Positions 16,775-25,718 are shown, counted from the first letter of the stretch. The stretch: DNA of 64,000 bases from an uncultured Vibrio sp. (GCF_963675395.1 NZ_OY776223.1:248001-312000); one strand, 5' to 3'. Numbers and translations: made by a program. The notes: generated by a model not told the origin, from the letters alone.

Positions 16775-19630
16775 ATGAAACTTGTCAAACGCTCCGACAG
16801 TGTGAGCAAAGAAACCAATCAACTTGGCATTTCGCGCCGTGCATTTATGAAAAACACCTCATTTGCTGCTGGTGGCGCTGTTGTCGGTGCTAGTCTGTTT
16901 GCTCCGGGCATGATGAAAAAAGCGGAAGCGAAAACCGTCGATCCAGAAGCCAAAACGGAAGTGAAACGCACGATCTGTTCCCACTGTTCGGTAGGCTGTG
17001 GTATTTACGCCGAAGTGCAAAACGGGGTTTGGACTGGTCAAGAGCCAGCGTTCGATCACCCATTTAATGCTGGTGGACACTGTGCGAAGGGCGCGGCTCT
17101 GCGCGAACACGGCCATGGTGAACGCCGTCTGAAATACCCAATGAAGCTTGAAAATGGCAAATGGAAAAAGCTGTCTTGGGACGAAGCAATAGAAGAGATC
17201 GGCACCAAGGTATTGGATATCCGCAAAGAATCCGGCCCTGATTCTGTTTACTTCCTAGGTAGTGCGAAGCACAGTAATGAACAGGCATACCTATTCCGTA
17301 AAATGGCATCGCTTTGGGGTACCAATAACGTTGACCACCAAGCACGTATCTGTCACTCAACCACGGTAGCGGGTGTAGCAAACACGTGGGGCTACGGTGC
17401 GATGACGAACTCTTTCAATGATATGCATAACTGTAAGTCGATGCTTTTCATTGGTTCGAACCCTGCAGAAGCGCACCCAGTTGCCATGCAGCACATTCTG
17501 ATCGCAAAAGAGAAAAACAACTGTAAGATCGTGGTGGCGGATCCTCGTCGTACTCGTACTGCTGCAAAATCCGATCACTATGTTTCTCTGCGTCCTGGTT
17601 CTGATGTCGCTTTCATTTGGGGTGTATTGTGGCACGTGTTTGAAAACCAATGGGAAGACAAAGAATTTATCCGCCAGCGTGTATTTGGTATGGATGAAAT
17701 CCGTGCAGAAGTCGCGAAATGGACGCCTGCAGAAGTTGAGCGCGTTTCAGGCGTAAGCGAAGAAGACGTTTACCAGACTGCAAAACTACTATCTGAAAAC
17801 CGTCCGGGCTGTGTTGTATGGTGTATGGGTGGTACTCAGCATACTACGGGTAACAACAACACTCGTGCGTACTGTGTACTCGAGCTAGCGCTAGGTAACA
17901 TTGGTAAATCAGGCGGCGGTGCCAACATTTTCCGTGGACACGATAACGTACAGGGTGCAACAGACCTTGGTGTTCTAGCCGATACACTGCCAGGCTATTA
18001 TGGCCTTTCTGAAGGCGCTTGGCGTCACTGGTCAAAAGTTTGGGACGTCGATTACGAGTGGATTCAAGCTCGCTTTGACGACAACGAGTACGGTGGCCAA
18101 AAACCAATGCACAGTGCGGGTATCCCAGTATCGCGTTGGATCGACGGTGTGTTAGAAGACAAAGACAACATTCGTCAGCGTGAAAACATTCGCGCCATGT
18201 TCTACTGGGGACACGCCGTAAACTCTCAAACACGTGGTGTTGAGATGAAAAAGGCGATGCAGAAACTGGATATGATGGTCATCGTTGACCCTTACCCAAC
18301 CGTAGCGGCGGTAATGAACGATCGTACTGATGGTGTTTACCTGCTCCCTGCTACGACTCAATTCGAAACTTACGGCAGTGTTACGGCATCTAACCGTTCT
18401 TTGCAGTGGCGCGACCAGGTTGTCGAACCTTTGTTTGAGTCAAAACCTGACCATGAAATCATGTATCTGTTGTCGAAAAAGCTTGGCTTTGACGATCTGC
18501 TGTTCAAAAACATTCGTGTAGAAAACAACCAGCCTCTGATTGAAGATCTGACTCGTGAGTTTAACAAAGGTATGTGGACTATCGGTTACACTGGTCAGAG
18601 TCCAGAGCGCCTTAAAGCACACCAACAAAACTGGCACACATTCCATAAAACCACACTCGAAGCAGAAGGTGGGCCAATCAATGGTGAAACTTACGGTCTA
18701 CCTTGGCCATGTTGGGGCACGCCAGAGATGGGACACCCGGGCACTCATATCCTGTACGATACTTCTAAGACCGTTGCTGAAGGTGGTGGTAACTTCCGTA
18801 CACGCTTTGGTGTGGAGTTTGAAGGTAAGAACCTGCTAGCTGAAGACAGCTACTCGAAAGGCAGTGAGATTAAAGATGGTTATCCGGAATTTACCGACAA
18901 GTTGCTAAAACAACTAGGATGGTGGGACGACCTGACAGCCGAAGAGAAAGTCGCAGCAGAAGGTAAAAACTGGAAAACTGACCTGTCTGGCGGTATTCAG
19001 CGTGTTGCTATCGCGCACGGTTGTATCCCATTTGGTAACGCAAAAGCACGTGCGATTGTTTGGACATTCCCAGACCGCGTACCGCTACACCGTGAACCGC
19101 TCTACACACCTAGACGTGACCTTGTAACTGATTATCCAACATGGGAAGACAAAGACGCGATTTTCCGTGTTCCAACATTATACAAATCGATTCAGGACCA
19201 AGACAAATCTGGCGAGTACCCGATTGTTCTGACTTCTGGTCGCTTGGTTGAATACGAAGGCGGCGGTGATGAAACTCGTTCAAACCCTTGGTTGGCGGAG
19301 CTTCAGCAAGAAATGTTCGTAGAAGTAAACCCGAAAGACGCTAACGATCTTGGCTTTAAAGATGGTGATGATGTTTGGGTTGAAGGTGCGGAGAAAGGCC
19401 GAATCAAGGTCAAAGCGATGGTAACTCGTCGTGTGAAACCGGGACTGGCATTTATTCCGTTCCACTTTGGTGGTGAGTTTGAAGGTGAAGATCTTCGCCC
19501 TAAATACCCTGAAGGAACTCAGCCGTATGTAAGCGGTGAGTCTGCCAACACAGCAACCACTTACGGTTACGACCCGGTTACCCTGATGCAGGAAACCAAA
19601 GTAACCCTATGTAACATTCGTAAAGCGTAA
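16775..19630 (+). CDS. fdhA: Formate dehydrogenase catalytic subunit, Mo/W bis-MGD, Cys type
   Basis: The 951-residue catalytic subunit, which oxidises formate to CO2 in the periplasm. A Tat signal (ISRRAFMKN, residues 19-27) is followed by a 4Fe-4S site (C68, C71, C75, C103) and a bis-MGD-binding core. The active-site ligand is Cys193 followed by His194 (QARICHSTTVAG), so it is a cysteine rather than a selenocysteine enzyme. Other family segments are GSNPAEAHPVAMQHI, VVADPRRTRTA, CVVWCMGGTQHT and the C-terminal dinucleotide-binding domain (VLTSGRLVEYEGGGDETRSNPWL, VKPGLAFIPFHFGGEFEG). A strong GGAGGTAAGAG precedes the ATG. With tupABC in the same region, tungsten could serve as metal, but this cannot be read from sequence. 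Confidence 0.95.
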   Translation: MKLVKRSDSVSKETNQLGISRRAFMKNTSFAAGGAVVGASLFAPGMMKKAEAKTVDPEAKTEVKRTICSHCSVGCGIYAEVQNGVWTGQEPAFDHPFNAGGHCAKGAALREHGHGERRLKYPMKLENGKWKKLSWDEAIEEIGTKVLDIRKESGPDSVYFLGSAKHSNEQAYLFRKMASLWGTNNVDHQARICHSTTVAGVANTWGYGAMTNSFNDMHNCKSMLFIGSNPAEAHPVAMQHILIAKEKNNCKIVVADPRRTRTAAKSDHYVSLRPGSDVAFIWGVLWHVFENQWEDKEFIRQRVFGMDEIRAEVAKWTPAEVERVSGVSEEDVYQTAKLLSENRPGCVVWCMGGTQHTTGNNNTRAYCVLELALGNIGKSGGGANIFRGHDNVQGATDLGVLADTLPGYYGLSEGAWRHWSKVWDVDYEWIQARFDDNEYGGQKPMHSAGIPVSRWIDGVLEDKDNIRQRENIRAMFYWGHAVNSQTRGVEMKKAMQKLDMMVIVDPYPTVAAVMNDRTDGVYLLPATTQFETYGSVTASNRSLQWRDQVVEPLFESKPDHEIMYLLSKKLGFDDLLFKNIRVENNQPLIEDLTREFNKGMWTIGYTGQSPERLKAHQQNWHTFHKTTLEAEGGPINGETYGLPWPCWGTPEMGHPGTHILYDTSKTVAEGGGNFRTRFGVEFEGKNLLAEDSYSKGSEIKDGYPEFTDKLLKQLGWWDDLTAEEKVAAEGKNWKTDLSGGIQRVAIAHGCIPFGNAKARAIVWTFPDRVPLHREPLYTPRRDLVTDYPTWEDKDAIFRVPTLYKSIQDQDKSGEYPIVLTSGRLVEYEGGGDETRSNPWLAELQQEMFVEVNPKDANDLGFKDGDDVWVEGAEKGRIKVKAMVTRRVKPGLAFIPFHFGGEFEGEDLRPKYPEGTQPYVSGESANTATTYGYDPVTLMQETKVTLCNIRKA

Positions 19631-19641
19631 GGAGTCTGACA

Positions 19642-20250
19642 ATGGCACGAATGAAATTCCTATGTGACACCAAACGCTGTATCGAGTGTAACGGCTGTGT
19701 TACTGCATGTAAGAATGAAAATGACGATGCACTTGAGTGGGGTATTCAGCGCCGCCGCGTTGTAACACTAAATGACGGTGAGGCAGGTGAAAACTCGATT
19801 TCTGTCGCTTGTATGCACTGTACGGACGCGCCTTGTATGGCAGTTTGTCCTGCAGATTGTTTTGAGCACACAGAAGATGGCATCGTACTGCACAACAAAG
19901 ATCTGTGTATCGGTTGTGGTTACTGTCTGTTTGCGTGTCCATTTGGTGCGCCTCAGTTCCCTAAACAAGAAGCGTTTGGTGAGCGTGGAAAAATGGACAA
20001 ATGTACCTTCTGTGCTGGCGGTCCTGAGACGGAACCTGGTTCGGTTGAAGAACGTCGGAAATATGGTGCGAACCGTATTGCGGAAGGCAAACTACCTATG
20101 TGTGCGTCATTATGTTCAACGAAAGCCTTGTTGGCCGGTGATGCAGAGAAAGTATCTGATATTTTCCGTCAGCGTGTTGTAGAGCGCGGCGCTAAGAATG
20201 CAGGTTGGACAGACGGAAATGATCTTTCTTACGACGCAACAAAAAGCTAA
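19642..20250 (+). CDS. fdhB: Formate dehydrogenase iron-sulfur subunit
   Basis: The 202-residue beta subunit, carrying electrons from FdhA to the membrane cytochrome. It has the four ferredoxin cysteine groups of this family: CDTKRCIECNGCVTACK, CMHCTDAPCMAVCP, CIGCGYCLFACPFGAPQFP and CTFC...CASLC. It has no Tat signal of its own and should be exported with FdhA. It lacks the C-terminal membrane anchor of FdnH, so it must bind the membrane through FdhC. It follows fdhA by 11 bases and precedes fdhC by 14. Confidence 0.94.
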   Translation: MARMKFLCDTKRCIECNGCVTACKNENDDALEWGIQRRRVVTLNDGEAGENSISVACMHCTDAPCMAVCPADCFEHTEDGIVLHNKDLCIGCGYCLFACPFGAPQFPKQEAFGERGKMDKCTFCAGGPETEPGSVEERRKYGANRIAEGKLPMCASLCSTKALLAGDAEKVSDIFRQRVVERGAKNAGWTDGNDLSYDATKS

Positions 20251-20264
20251 GTAAGGAGAGACAC

Positions 20265-21317
20265 ATGTTAAACACTTTAAAACGTGCGTCTCTGGTAATG
20301 CTGTCAATCATGACAGCATTACTGCTGACTTTCTCAATGCCAGCGTCCGCAGAAGAGCAATCTTCCAAAGTCGTGCAGCAGGAAATGACACAACTCGCAG
20401 GGGCGGACTATTGGCGTCAGATCAGGCAGGGTGAGTCAGGTTACACCACGTCTCAATCACCAGAGCATGGCGTGCTAATCAGTAAGCCGGGCGAAACCTG
20501 GTACATCCTGAAAGAAAAGTGGATGTCACCAGCCGGTGCTATCGCTATTTTCGGCAGTATCGCGATGGTTGTATTGGCTTATGTCTTTGTCGGGCCTCTA
20601 ATGCTAAGTAAGCCTCGCACAGGCAAAAAGATTAAGCGCTGGTCTCGACTCGATCGTGCACTGCACTGGAGCATGGCGTTTACCTTTTTAACCCTGGCGT
20701 TCAGTGGGTTGATGCTCGTCTACGGCAAACACTTCCTGAAACCTTACGTGCCTAGTGAGTTCTGGGGTTTCATCGTTATGCTGGCGAAGCAATATCACAA
20801 CTACATGGGGCCGCTGTTCTTTATCTTGCTGATGTTAATTCTGCTGAAATGGTGGCGTAAATCGATCCCGAACATGACGGACGTACGTTGGTTCATGAAA
20901 ATGGGTGGTATGGTTGGTAAACACAAAGGCACTCATCCATCGGCAGGCTTCTCAAACGGTGGTGAGAAAGCGGTTTACTGGCTACTCATTTTCGTCGGTG
21001 CAATCGCTGCAGCAAGTGGTCTGGTTTTGGATTTCCCTATCTTTGATCAAACCCGCCGTGATATGGAGTTGTCTAACCTGATTCACGCAGTCTCGGCGCT
21101 CATTCTTATCTGCGGCTTTGTTTTCCACATCTATATCGGCTTGTTCGGTATGGAAGGCGCACTGGAAGGCATGGTAACGGGTGAGGTTGACGAAACATGG
21201 GCGAAAGAGCACCACGATCTCTGGTACGAAGAAGTCAAATCTCAACAGGCAATGGGAGAATCAGACGAGGTTAAAGCAACAGATAAAGGAGCGAAAGCGA
21301 ATGAACAAACATCATAA
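20265..21317 (+). CDS. fdhC: Formate dehydrogenase cytochrome b556 subunit
   Basis: The 350-residue gamma subunit, a di-heme cytochrome b that passes electrons to quinone. A cleavable signal peptide (about residues 1-29, ending SMPASAEE) precedes a periplasmic stretch of about 55 residues and then membrane helices. Heme-ligand histidines are in RALHWSMAFTFLTLAFSGLML, AKQYHNYMGPLFFILLMLILL and LIHAVSALILICGFVFHIYIG. The C-terminal tail is charged and cytoplasmic. The stop overlaps the next gene by 17 bases. Confidence 0.92.
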   Translation: MLNTLKRASLVMLSIMTALLLTFSMPASAEEQSSKVVQQEMTQLAGADYWRQIRQGESGYTTSQSPEHGVLISKPGETWYILKEKWMSPAGAIAIFGSIAMVVLAYVFVGPLMLSKPRTGKKIKRWSRLDRALHWSMAFTFLTLAFSGLMLVYGKHFLKPYVPSEFWGFIVMLAKQYHNYMGPLFFILLMLILLKWWRKSIPNMTDVRWFMKMGGMVGKHKGTHPSAGFSNGGEKAVYWLLIFVGAIAAASGLVLDFPIFDQTRRDMELSNLIHAVSALILICGFVFHIYIGLFGMEGALEGMVTGEVDETWAKEHHDLWYEEVKSQQAMGESDEVKATDKGAKANEQTS

Positions 21318-21717
21318 CGGGATTTGGGTTGCGTATATCCTGAGTTGTTTAACCCCGTTCACGTTTTTGATCTCAGGCGTTGTCGCTATTATCTATGCTG
21401 GTTATCGTTTGGATAAAGGCGAAGACAGTGATGTGGTTATCTCGCATTACTACGGGCTAATTCGTACTTTCTTCCTCTACCTCACGTTCTTTGTTGTTTT
21501 AATCGTGACCGTTGCAACCACAAATGGTGTGTTAAAAGGGGTCAGCGATTATTGGGTGCGCAGCACAATGTTAGATAACATCGCGTATGTTATTCCATAC
21601 ATTGGTAGTGTGTTCGCCGTTGTAGCGATAGGTGTGTGGCTGTGGAGAATGCTTCAAGGCATGCATCAATTACGCAATAACAAGCCGCACAGACCTTCTA
21701 CAGGTCCTAACCTATAA
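21301..21717 (+). CDS. DUF4870-like membrane protein at the end of the fdh operon
   Basis: A 138-residue inner membrane protein with three hydrophobic segments. The pattern GIWVAYILSCLTPFTFLISGVVAIIYAGYRLDKGEDSDVVISHYYGLIRTFF resembles the small DUF4870/COG3671 membrane family, in which a helix, a polar loop and a SHxxxxIRTFW-like motif recur. The ATG at 21301 (AAAGGAGCG upstream) is chosen over a longer frame. It overlaps fdhC by 17 bases and is followed by a terminator, so it is the last gene of the operon. Function unknown; a role in quinone-side assembly would be speculation. Confidence 0.65.
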   Translation: MNKHHNGIWVAYILSCLTPFTFLISGVVAIIYAGYRLDKGEDSDVVISHYYGLIRTFFLYLTFFVVLIVTVATTNGVLKGVSDYWVRSTMLDNIAYVIPYIGSVFAVVAIGVWLWRMLQGMHQLRNNKPHRPSTGPNL

Positions 21718-21737
21718 AGCATCGATGAACTTTAAGC

Positions 21738-21765
21738 AAAACCGCCTACCCAAGGCGGTTTTTTA
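21738..21765 (+). terminator. Terminator of the formate dehydrogenase operon
   Basis: Stem AAAACCGCCT / AGGCGGTTTT, loop ACCCA (with partial pairing), then TTTTA. Located 20 bases after the last stop. Confidence 0.85.
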
Positions 21766-21790
21766 TTGGGTCATTCATTACCAATTGATA

Positions 21791-21892
21791 TGCACCCAGT
21801 TGGCACAATCAAACCTCGGTTGCATATAAAATATACATTTACTTAACAAAATGGTGCGCATTAATTTGGTGCAGTCAGCTGTTTTTGGTGCA
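21791..21892 (+). promoter_or_regulatory. NtrC-like enhancer cluster upstream of amtB
   Basis: TGCACCCAGTTGGCACA (21791-21807) matches the NtrC palindrome TGCACC-N5-GGTGCA at 10 of 12 half-site bases. GGTGCG at 21853 and GGTGCA at 21868 and 21887 are further half-sites, spaced 15 and 19 bases. All are 120-230 bases upstream of the amtB start site. Confidence 0.55.
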
Positions 21893-21990
21893 TTTCATTG
21901 GGAGTTCGAATGTGTCTGAAACGATTCATAAAAACTGACTACACAATAAAAACAAGGGATTATTTAAATTTCATTCAACAGGAAAGCTAT

Positions 21991-22006
21991 TGGAACACTA
22001 ATTGCT
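21991..22006 (+). promoter_or_regulatory. Sigma-54 promoter of amtB
   Basis: TGGAACACTAATTGCT, with GG and GC 10 bases apart, fits the -24/-12 consensus except for A in place of C. The predicted start is near 22017. The interval 21766-22102 otherwise holds no gene. Confidence 0.65.
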
Positions 22007-22102
22007 TTGTTAGACGCTTTATAAGTTTTATTCACCATTTTGGTGATGGTTGATTTTTATTGCACAGGATAAGTGCGCACAACACTAACGGAGACAATCA
22101 TA

Positions 22103-23323
22103 ATGAGTGTAACAGCCGATCAGGTACATGGCGTTGTACAAACTCTGACACAAAGTTCCGATACTCTATTCTTACTGCTTGGTGCCATCATGGTTTTTTT
22201 GATGCACTCTGGTTTTGCTTTTCTTGAAGTAGGGACCGTACGCCAAAAGAACCAAGTTAACGCGTTGGTTAAAATTTTGGCTGATTTTGGTGTTTCTGCC
22301 ATCGCCTATTTCTTTATTGGATATTGGATCGCGTATGGCGGCACTTTCTTCGCCGATGCGCAGACACTGTCTCAAGGTAATGGGTATGAACTGGTTAAGT
22401 TCTTTTTCTTGCTGACATTTGCAGCAGCTATTCCGGCGATCGTCTCTGGCGGTATTGCCGAGCGCGCTCGTTTTTATCCTATCCTCATTGCGACATTTTT
22501 TACCGTAGGTATCGTTTATCCGCTGTTTGAGGGCATCATCTGGAACGGTAATTTTGGTGTCCAAGATTGGTTTGAAACGAGTTTTGGTTTTGGATTTCAT
22601 GACTTTGCAGGGTCAGTTGTTGTCCACGGAGTCGGTGGTTGGATCGCTCTCGTTGCAGTTATTTTCTTAGGCATGCGTAAAGGGCGAATTCGTGCAGGTA
22701 AACATACCAACTTTGCGCCCTCAAACATTCCGTTCTTAGCACTTGGTGCTTGGATTCTTTGTGTTGGCTGGTTCGGTTTTAACGTGATGTCGGCTCAAGC
22801 TATTTCTGGGATCAGCGGTCTAGTAGCAATGAACTCATTGATGGCAATGGTCGGCGGCATTATTGCTTCGCTTGTTGCAGGTAAAAATGACCCTGGTTTT
22901 ATCCACAATGGTCCTTTAGCCGGATTGGTTGCCGTATGTGCTGGTTCTGATCTTATGCATCCGATCGGTGCGCTGATAACAGGTGCGATTGCGGGTGTGG
23001 TATTTGTATACCTGTTCACACATCTACAAAACAAAACCAAGATTGACGATGTATTAGGTGTTTGGCCATTGCACGGTATTTGTGGCGCATGGGGCGGTAT
23101 TGCTGCAGGCATCTTTGGACAAACAGCATTAGGTGGTATGGGTGGCGTTAGCTTTGTTGTTCAGCTTATGGGTACCATATTAGGCATTTCTATTGCAGTA
23201 CTAGGTGCATTGGCTGTTTATGGTGCAATTAACGCAGCAACGGGAATTAGGCTGTCTGAAGAAGACGAGTTTAATGGTGCCGATTTAGCTATCCATAAAA
23301 TCTCTTCAACTAACGAAGACTAA
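22103..23323 (+). CDS. amtB: Ammonium transporter
   Basis: A 406-residue Amt/Rh-family channel with 11-12 membrane helices. Family segments are GAIMVFLMHSGFAFLEVGTVRQKN, GGIAERARFYPI, FHDFAGSVVVHGVGGWIALVA, GAWILCVGWFGFNVMSAQ and WPLHGICGAWGGIAAGIF. The ATG at 22103 gives the expected N-terminus; a frame from 22073 would add ten residues without support. The N-terminus starts near the first helix and has no obvious signal peptide. There is no glnK upstream, unlike the usual glnK-amtB pair, so control by a PII protein would come from a distant gene. The promoter region shows nitrogen (NtrC/sigma-54) control. Confidence 0.93.
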   Translation: MSVTADQVHGVVQTLTQSSDTLFLLLGAIMVFLMHSGFAFLEVGTVRQKNQVNALVKILADFGVSAIAYFFIGYWIAYGGTFFADAQTLSQGNGYELVKFFFLLTFAAAIPAIVSGGIAERARFYPILIATFFTVGIVYPLFEGIIWNGNFGVQDWFETSFGFGFHDFAGSVVVHGVGGWIALVAVIFLGMRKGRIRAGKHTNFAPSNIPFLALGAWILCVGWFGFNVMSAQAISGISGLVAMNSLMAMVGGIIASLVAGKNDPGFIHNGPLAGLVAVCAGSDLMHPIGALITGAIAGVVFVYLFTHLQNKTKIDDVLGVWPLHGICGAWGGIAAGIFGQTALGGMGGVSFVVQLMGTILGISIAVLGALAVYGAINAATGIRLSEEDEFNGADLAIHKISSTNED

Positions 23324-23331
23324 TAAATAGC

Positions 23332-23359
23332 AAAGAGCGGCATTACGCCGCTCTTTTTA
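23332..23359 (+). terminator. Terminator after amtB
   Basis: Stem AAAGAGCGGC / GCCGCTCTTT with loop ATTAC and TTTTT. It touches the stop codon of the convergent lipoprotein gene, which may share it. Confidence 0.85.
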
Positions 23360-23533
23360 ACAATTGCCTTTCTTAGCTTGACCCGGAGGGCAGAAATCGC
23401 CACTGCCTCGGTGTCTGTCATGATCATTCGTACCGACGCTCACTCTAACATCGTCAATTTCACCTTCCAAATTCGTCAGTTGACAACCCGCTAAAGTCGT
23501 AAGCAAGACAAGAGCCAAAGAGACATGCCTCAT
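23357..23533 (-). CDS. Small lipoprotein
   Basis: A 58-residue predicted lipoprotein: MRHVSLALVLLTTLAGC ends in a lipobox (LAGC), so the mature protein is about 42 residues. It is polar, with HDRHRGSGDFCPPGQAKKGNC at the end; the CPPGQAKKGxC tail occurs in other short secreted Vibrio proteins. The ATG at 23533 is preceded by GAGAGGAGAAG; a TTG five codons earlier is less likely. Function unknown. It is convergent with amtB and divergent from cobB. Confidence 0.7.
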   Translation of the reverse strand: MRHVSLALVLLTTLAGCQLTNLEGEIDDVRVSVGTNDHDRHRGSGDFCPPGQAKKGNC

Positions 23534-23653
23534 TGCTTCTCCTCTCAAAATATCTATTAATTATAGTTCATTACTACCATTGTCTAATCCATATTACTAC
23601 AGCTGTCATTGTTTCAGTGTTAAGCTAACAAAAAAGAACAACAAGGATCAGTT

Positions 23654-24376
23654 ATGAATTTCCCGTATAGAAATATTGTAGTACTTACTGGGGCAGGCAT
23701 CTCCGCGGAGTCCGGCATTCAAACCTTTCGTGCCCAAGATGGCCTGTGGGAGAATCACCGTATTGAAGACGTGGCAACCCCTGAAGGATTTGAGCGAGAT
23801 CCCGACCTTGTTCAGACATTTTATAATCAACGTCGTAAAAAGCTTCAGGATGAAGCGATCCAGCCAAACGCGGCTCATCTCGCTTTAGGCCGCCTTGAGG
23901 CAGAGTTAGAGGGCAAAGTGACGGTCATTACGCAGAATATCGACAACTTGCACGAAAGAGGCGGTAGCCACAATGTCATCCACATGCATGGTGAACTGCT
24001 CAAAGCCCGCTGTAGCGAATCGCATCAGGTCATAGAACACACAGAGGATATTGAAACGGGAGAGCTTTGCCACTGTTGTCAAATTCCTTCCCAAATGCGC
24101 CCTCACATTGTTTGGTTTGGGGAAATGCCGCTCCGCATGGGTGACATTTACGAAGCATTAGAGCAAGCGGACTTGTTTATTTCTATTGGTACATCCGGTG
24201 TCGTGTACCCTGCGGCTGGATTTGTCCACGATGCAAAAATGCACGGCGCACATACCATCGAAATCAATCTGGAGCCGAGTGCAATAGAAAGTGAATTTGA
24301 AGAGAAGCGATACGGCAAGGCAAGTATTGAAGTACCAAAGTTAGTCGATGAGATCTTAGCTTTAGAAGAAAAATAG
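23654..24376 (+). CDS. cobB: NAD-dependent protein deacylase (sirtuin) CobB
   Basis: A 240-residue class III sirtuin, removing acetyl and succinyl groups from lysines with NAD+. The Rossmann motif [21 protein letters not shown] is near the N-terminus, followed by [12 protein letters not shown], the catalytic His in HMHGEL, and the zinc-ribbon region with Cys pairs at RCSES and CHCC. The stretch [11 protein letters not shown] and the end domain [13 protein letters not shown] complete the family. It starts with AAGGA upstream and is followed by a bidirectional terminator shared with potD2. Confidence 0.94.
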   Translation: MNFPYRNIVVLTGAGISAESGIQTFRAQDGLWENHRIEDVATPEGFERDPDLVQTFYNQRRKKLQDEAIQPNAAHLALGRLEAELEGKVTVITQNIDNLHERGGSHNVIHMHGELLKARCSESHQVIEHTEDIETGELCHCCQIPSQMRPHIVWFGEMPLRMGDIYEALEQADLFISIGTSGVVYPAAGFVHDAKMHGAHTIEINLEPSAIESEFEEKRYGKASIEVPKLVDEILALEEK

Positions 24377-24393
24377 AGCGCCACAAAAACAAT

Positions 24394-24424
24394 AAAAGCG
24401 GCCAAGTGAGTTGGCCGCTTTTTC
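24394..24424. terminator. Bidirectional terminator between cobB and potD2
   Basis: Perfect 12-bp stem AAAAGCGGCCAA / TTGGCCGCTTTT, loop GTGAG, T-run on one side and A-run on the other. Confidence 0.85.
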
Positions 24425-24486
24425 AATTTCAATTCTGTACTGTTATTAGTTGTTTACTTTTAGCTTTTGGAAGTACTCGTCGTACA

Positions 24487-25482
24487 TCACACTGGCTTCA
24501 CCAACTTCATCTGCCAAGTACCGCTATCCATCACTTCTTGCGGAGGGAAGATACTTTGGTCGTTAACAAATTCTTTCGGAAGTAGGTCAAACGCCGTTTT
24601 AACTGGAGTAGGGTAACCAATTTCCAGTGCAATCTTAGCCGCGTTCTCTGGACGCAGTAGGAAGTCGATCATCTTATGTGCCGCTTCTACGTTCTGTGCA
24701 CCTTCAGGAATCGCAAGACTGTCCATCCAGAAGATCGTGCCTTTTTCTGGCCAGATGATATCGATGTTCGCGCCTTCCTCACGTGCCATGTAAGCAGAAC
24801 CATTCCACAGCATGCCAAGAGAAACTTCACCCGCTAGGTATGGGTTCGCAGGGAAATCAGAGTTAAACACCAACACATTTGGCATCAGTTTTTGTAGCTC
24901 TTCGTAAGCGGCTTTGATTTCATCAGGGTTTGTCGTATTTGGTGAGTAACCCAGTTTTGTTAATGCGATATGGAAAACTTCACGAGAATCGTCCATCAGC
25001 ATTAATTGACCTTCCCACTTGCTATCCCAGAAATCGTCCCATTTCGTGACTGATGACTTATCCAGCATATCCGCATTGATACCAATGCCTGTCGCACCCC
25101 AGATATAAGGGATAGAGTAGTTGTTATTTGGATCAAAAGGTTTATTTAAGAAGTTAGGATCGATGTCTGCAAAATGGGATAACTTCTGTTTGTCGATCTG
25201 TTGAAGCATGCCTTCTTTGCGCATTTTAGATACGAAATAAGTAGACGGTACTACCAAGTCGTAACCAGAACCTTGTGTTTTTAACTTCGCGTACATGCTT
25301 TCGTTAGACTCGTAAGTCGAGTAAAGCACCTTGATTCCAGTTTCTTTTGTAAAGTCTTCAAGAACTTCGTTTGGAATGTATTCCGACCAGTTGTAGAAGT
25401 ACAGTTCTTGATCAGCCGCCATTGCAGGAGTAGCGAACAGAGTCGCTGCACATAGAGCGCTTGCGTAGAATTTACTTTTCAT
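24487..25482 (-). CDS. potD2: Polyamine-binding protein PotD, second copy, C-terminal frameshift
   Basis: A periplasmic spermidine/putrescine-binding protein with signal peptide (MKSKFYASALCAATLFATPAMA) and the family segments LYFYNWSEYIPNEVLEDFTKETG, YDLVVPSTYFVSKMRKEGML and GVGMLWNG-like SLGMLWNGSAYMAREEG. The reading frame ends WQMKLVKPV. The expected PotD ending continues in the next frame, DEVGEASVMYDEYFQKLK plus VNN, to a stop at 24446-24448. A single missing G between 24510 and 24511 explains this, turning CAG-GAT into CAGAT. About the last 22 residues are lost, so it may be a recent pseudogene, a truncated protein or a sequencing error. I use ATG 25482; upstream codons give no signal-peptide improvement. 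Confidence 0.85.
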   Translation of the reverse strand: MKSKFYASALCAATLFATPAMAADQELYFYNWSEYIPNEVLEDFTKETGIKVLYSTYESNESMYAKLKTQGSGYDLVVPSTYFVSKMRKEGMLQQIDKQKLSHFADIDPNFLNKPFDPNNNYSIPYIWGATGIGINADMLDKSSVTKWDDFWDSKWEGQLMLMDDSREVFHIALTKLGYSPNTTNPDEIKAAYEELQKLMPNVLVFNSDFPANPYLAGEVSLGMLWNGSAYMAREEGANIDIIWPEKGTIFWMDSLAIPEGAQNVEAAHKMIDFLLRPENAAKIALEIGYPTPVKTAFDLLPKEFVNDQSIFPPQEVMDSGTWQMKLVKPV

Positions 25483-25657
25483 TTGTTTTCCGTTTTGTTT
25501 AGCGATTGGACAAATCAATACTAGTGGTAATGATCAAGTTGAACCAAATTGCATCAAGTACAATTCTGTCTATTTAACCCGATGTCTCTCATTCCATTGA
25601 GATGAAACGAGCCGAACCAAATAAACCTAGCAAGGCATAATTATATCAGTCAATTAT

Positions 25658-25686
25658 AAAAATAGGCAGCAATGGCTGCCTATTTT
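25658..25686. terminator. Terminator downstream of potD1
   Basis: Perfect stem AAAATAGGCAGC / GCTGCCTATTTT with a 3-4-base loop. It is 32 bases beyond the potD1 stop. 25483-25657 has no gene and may contain the potD2 promoter. Confidence 0.8.
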
Positions 25687-25718
25687 CATTTCGGGTGATT
25701 TGTCTTAGACAAATTCGA

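Noticed and set aside
19115..19127. GTGACCTTGTAAC in fdhA as a matS site
   Set aside because: Two of 13 positions fail the consensus; expected by chance at this level.
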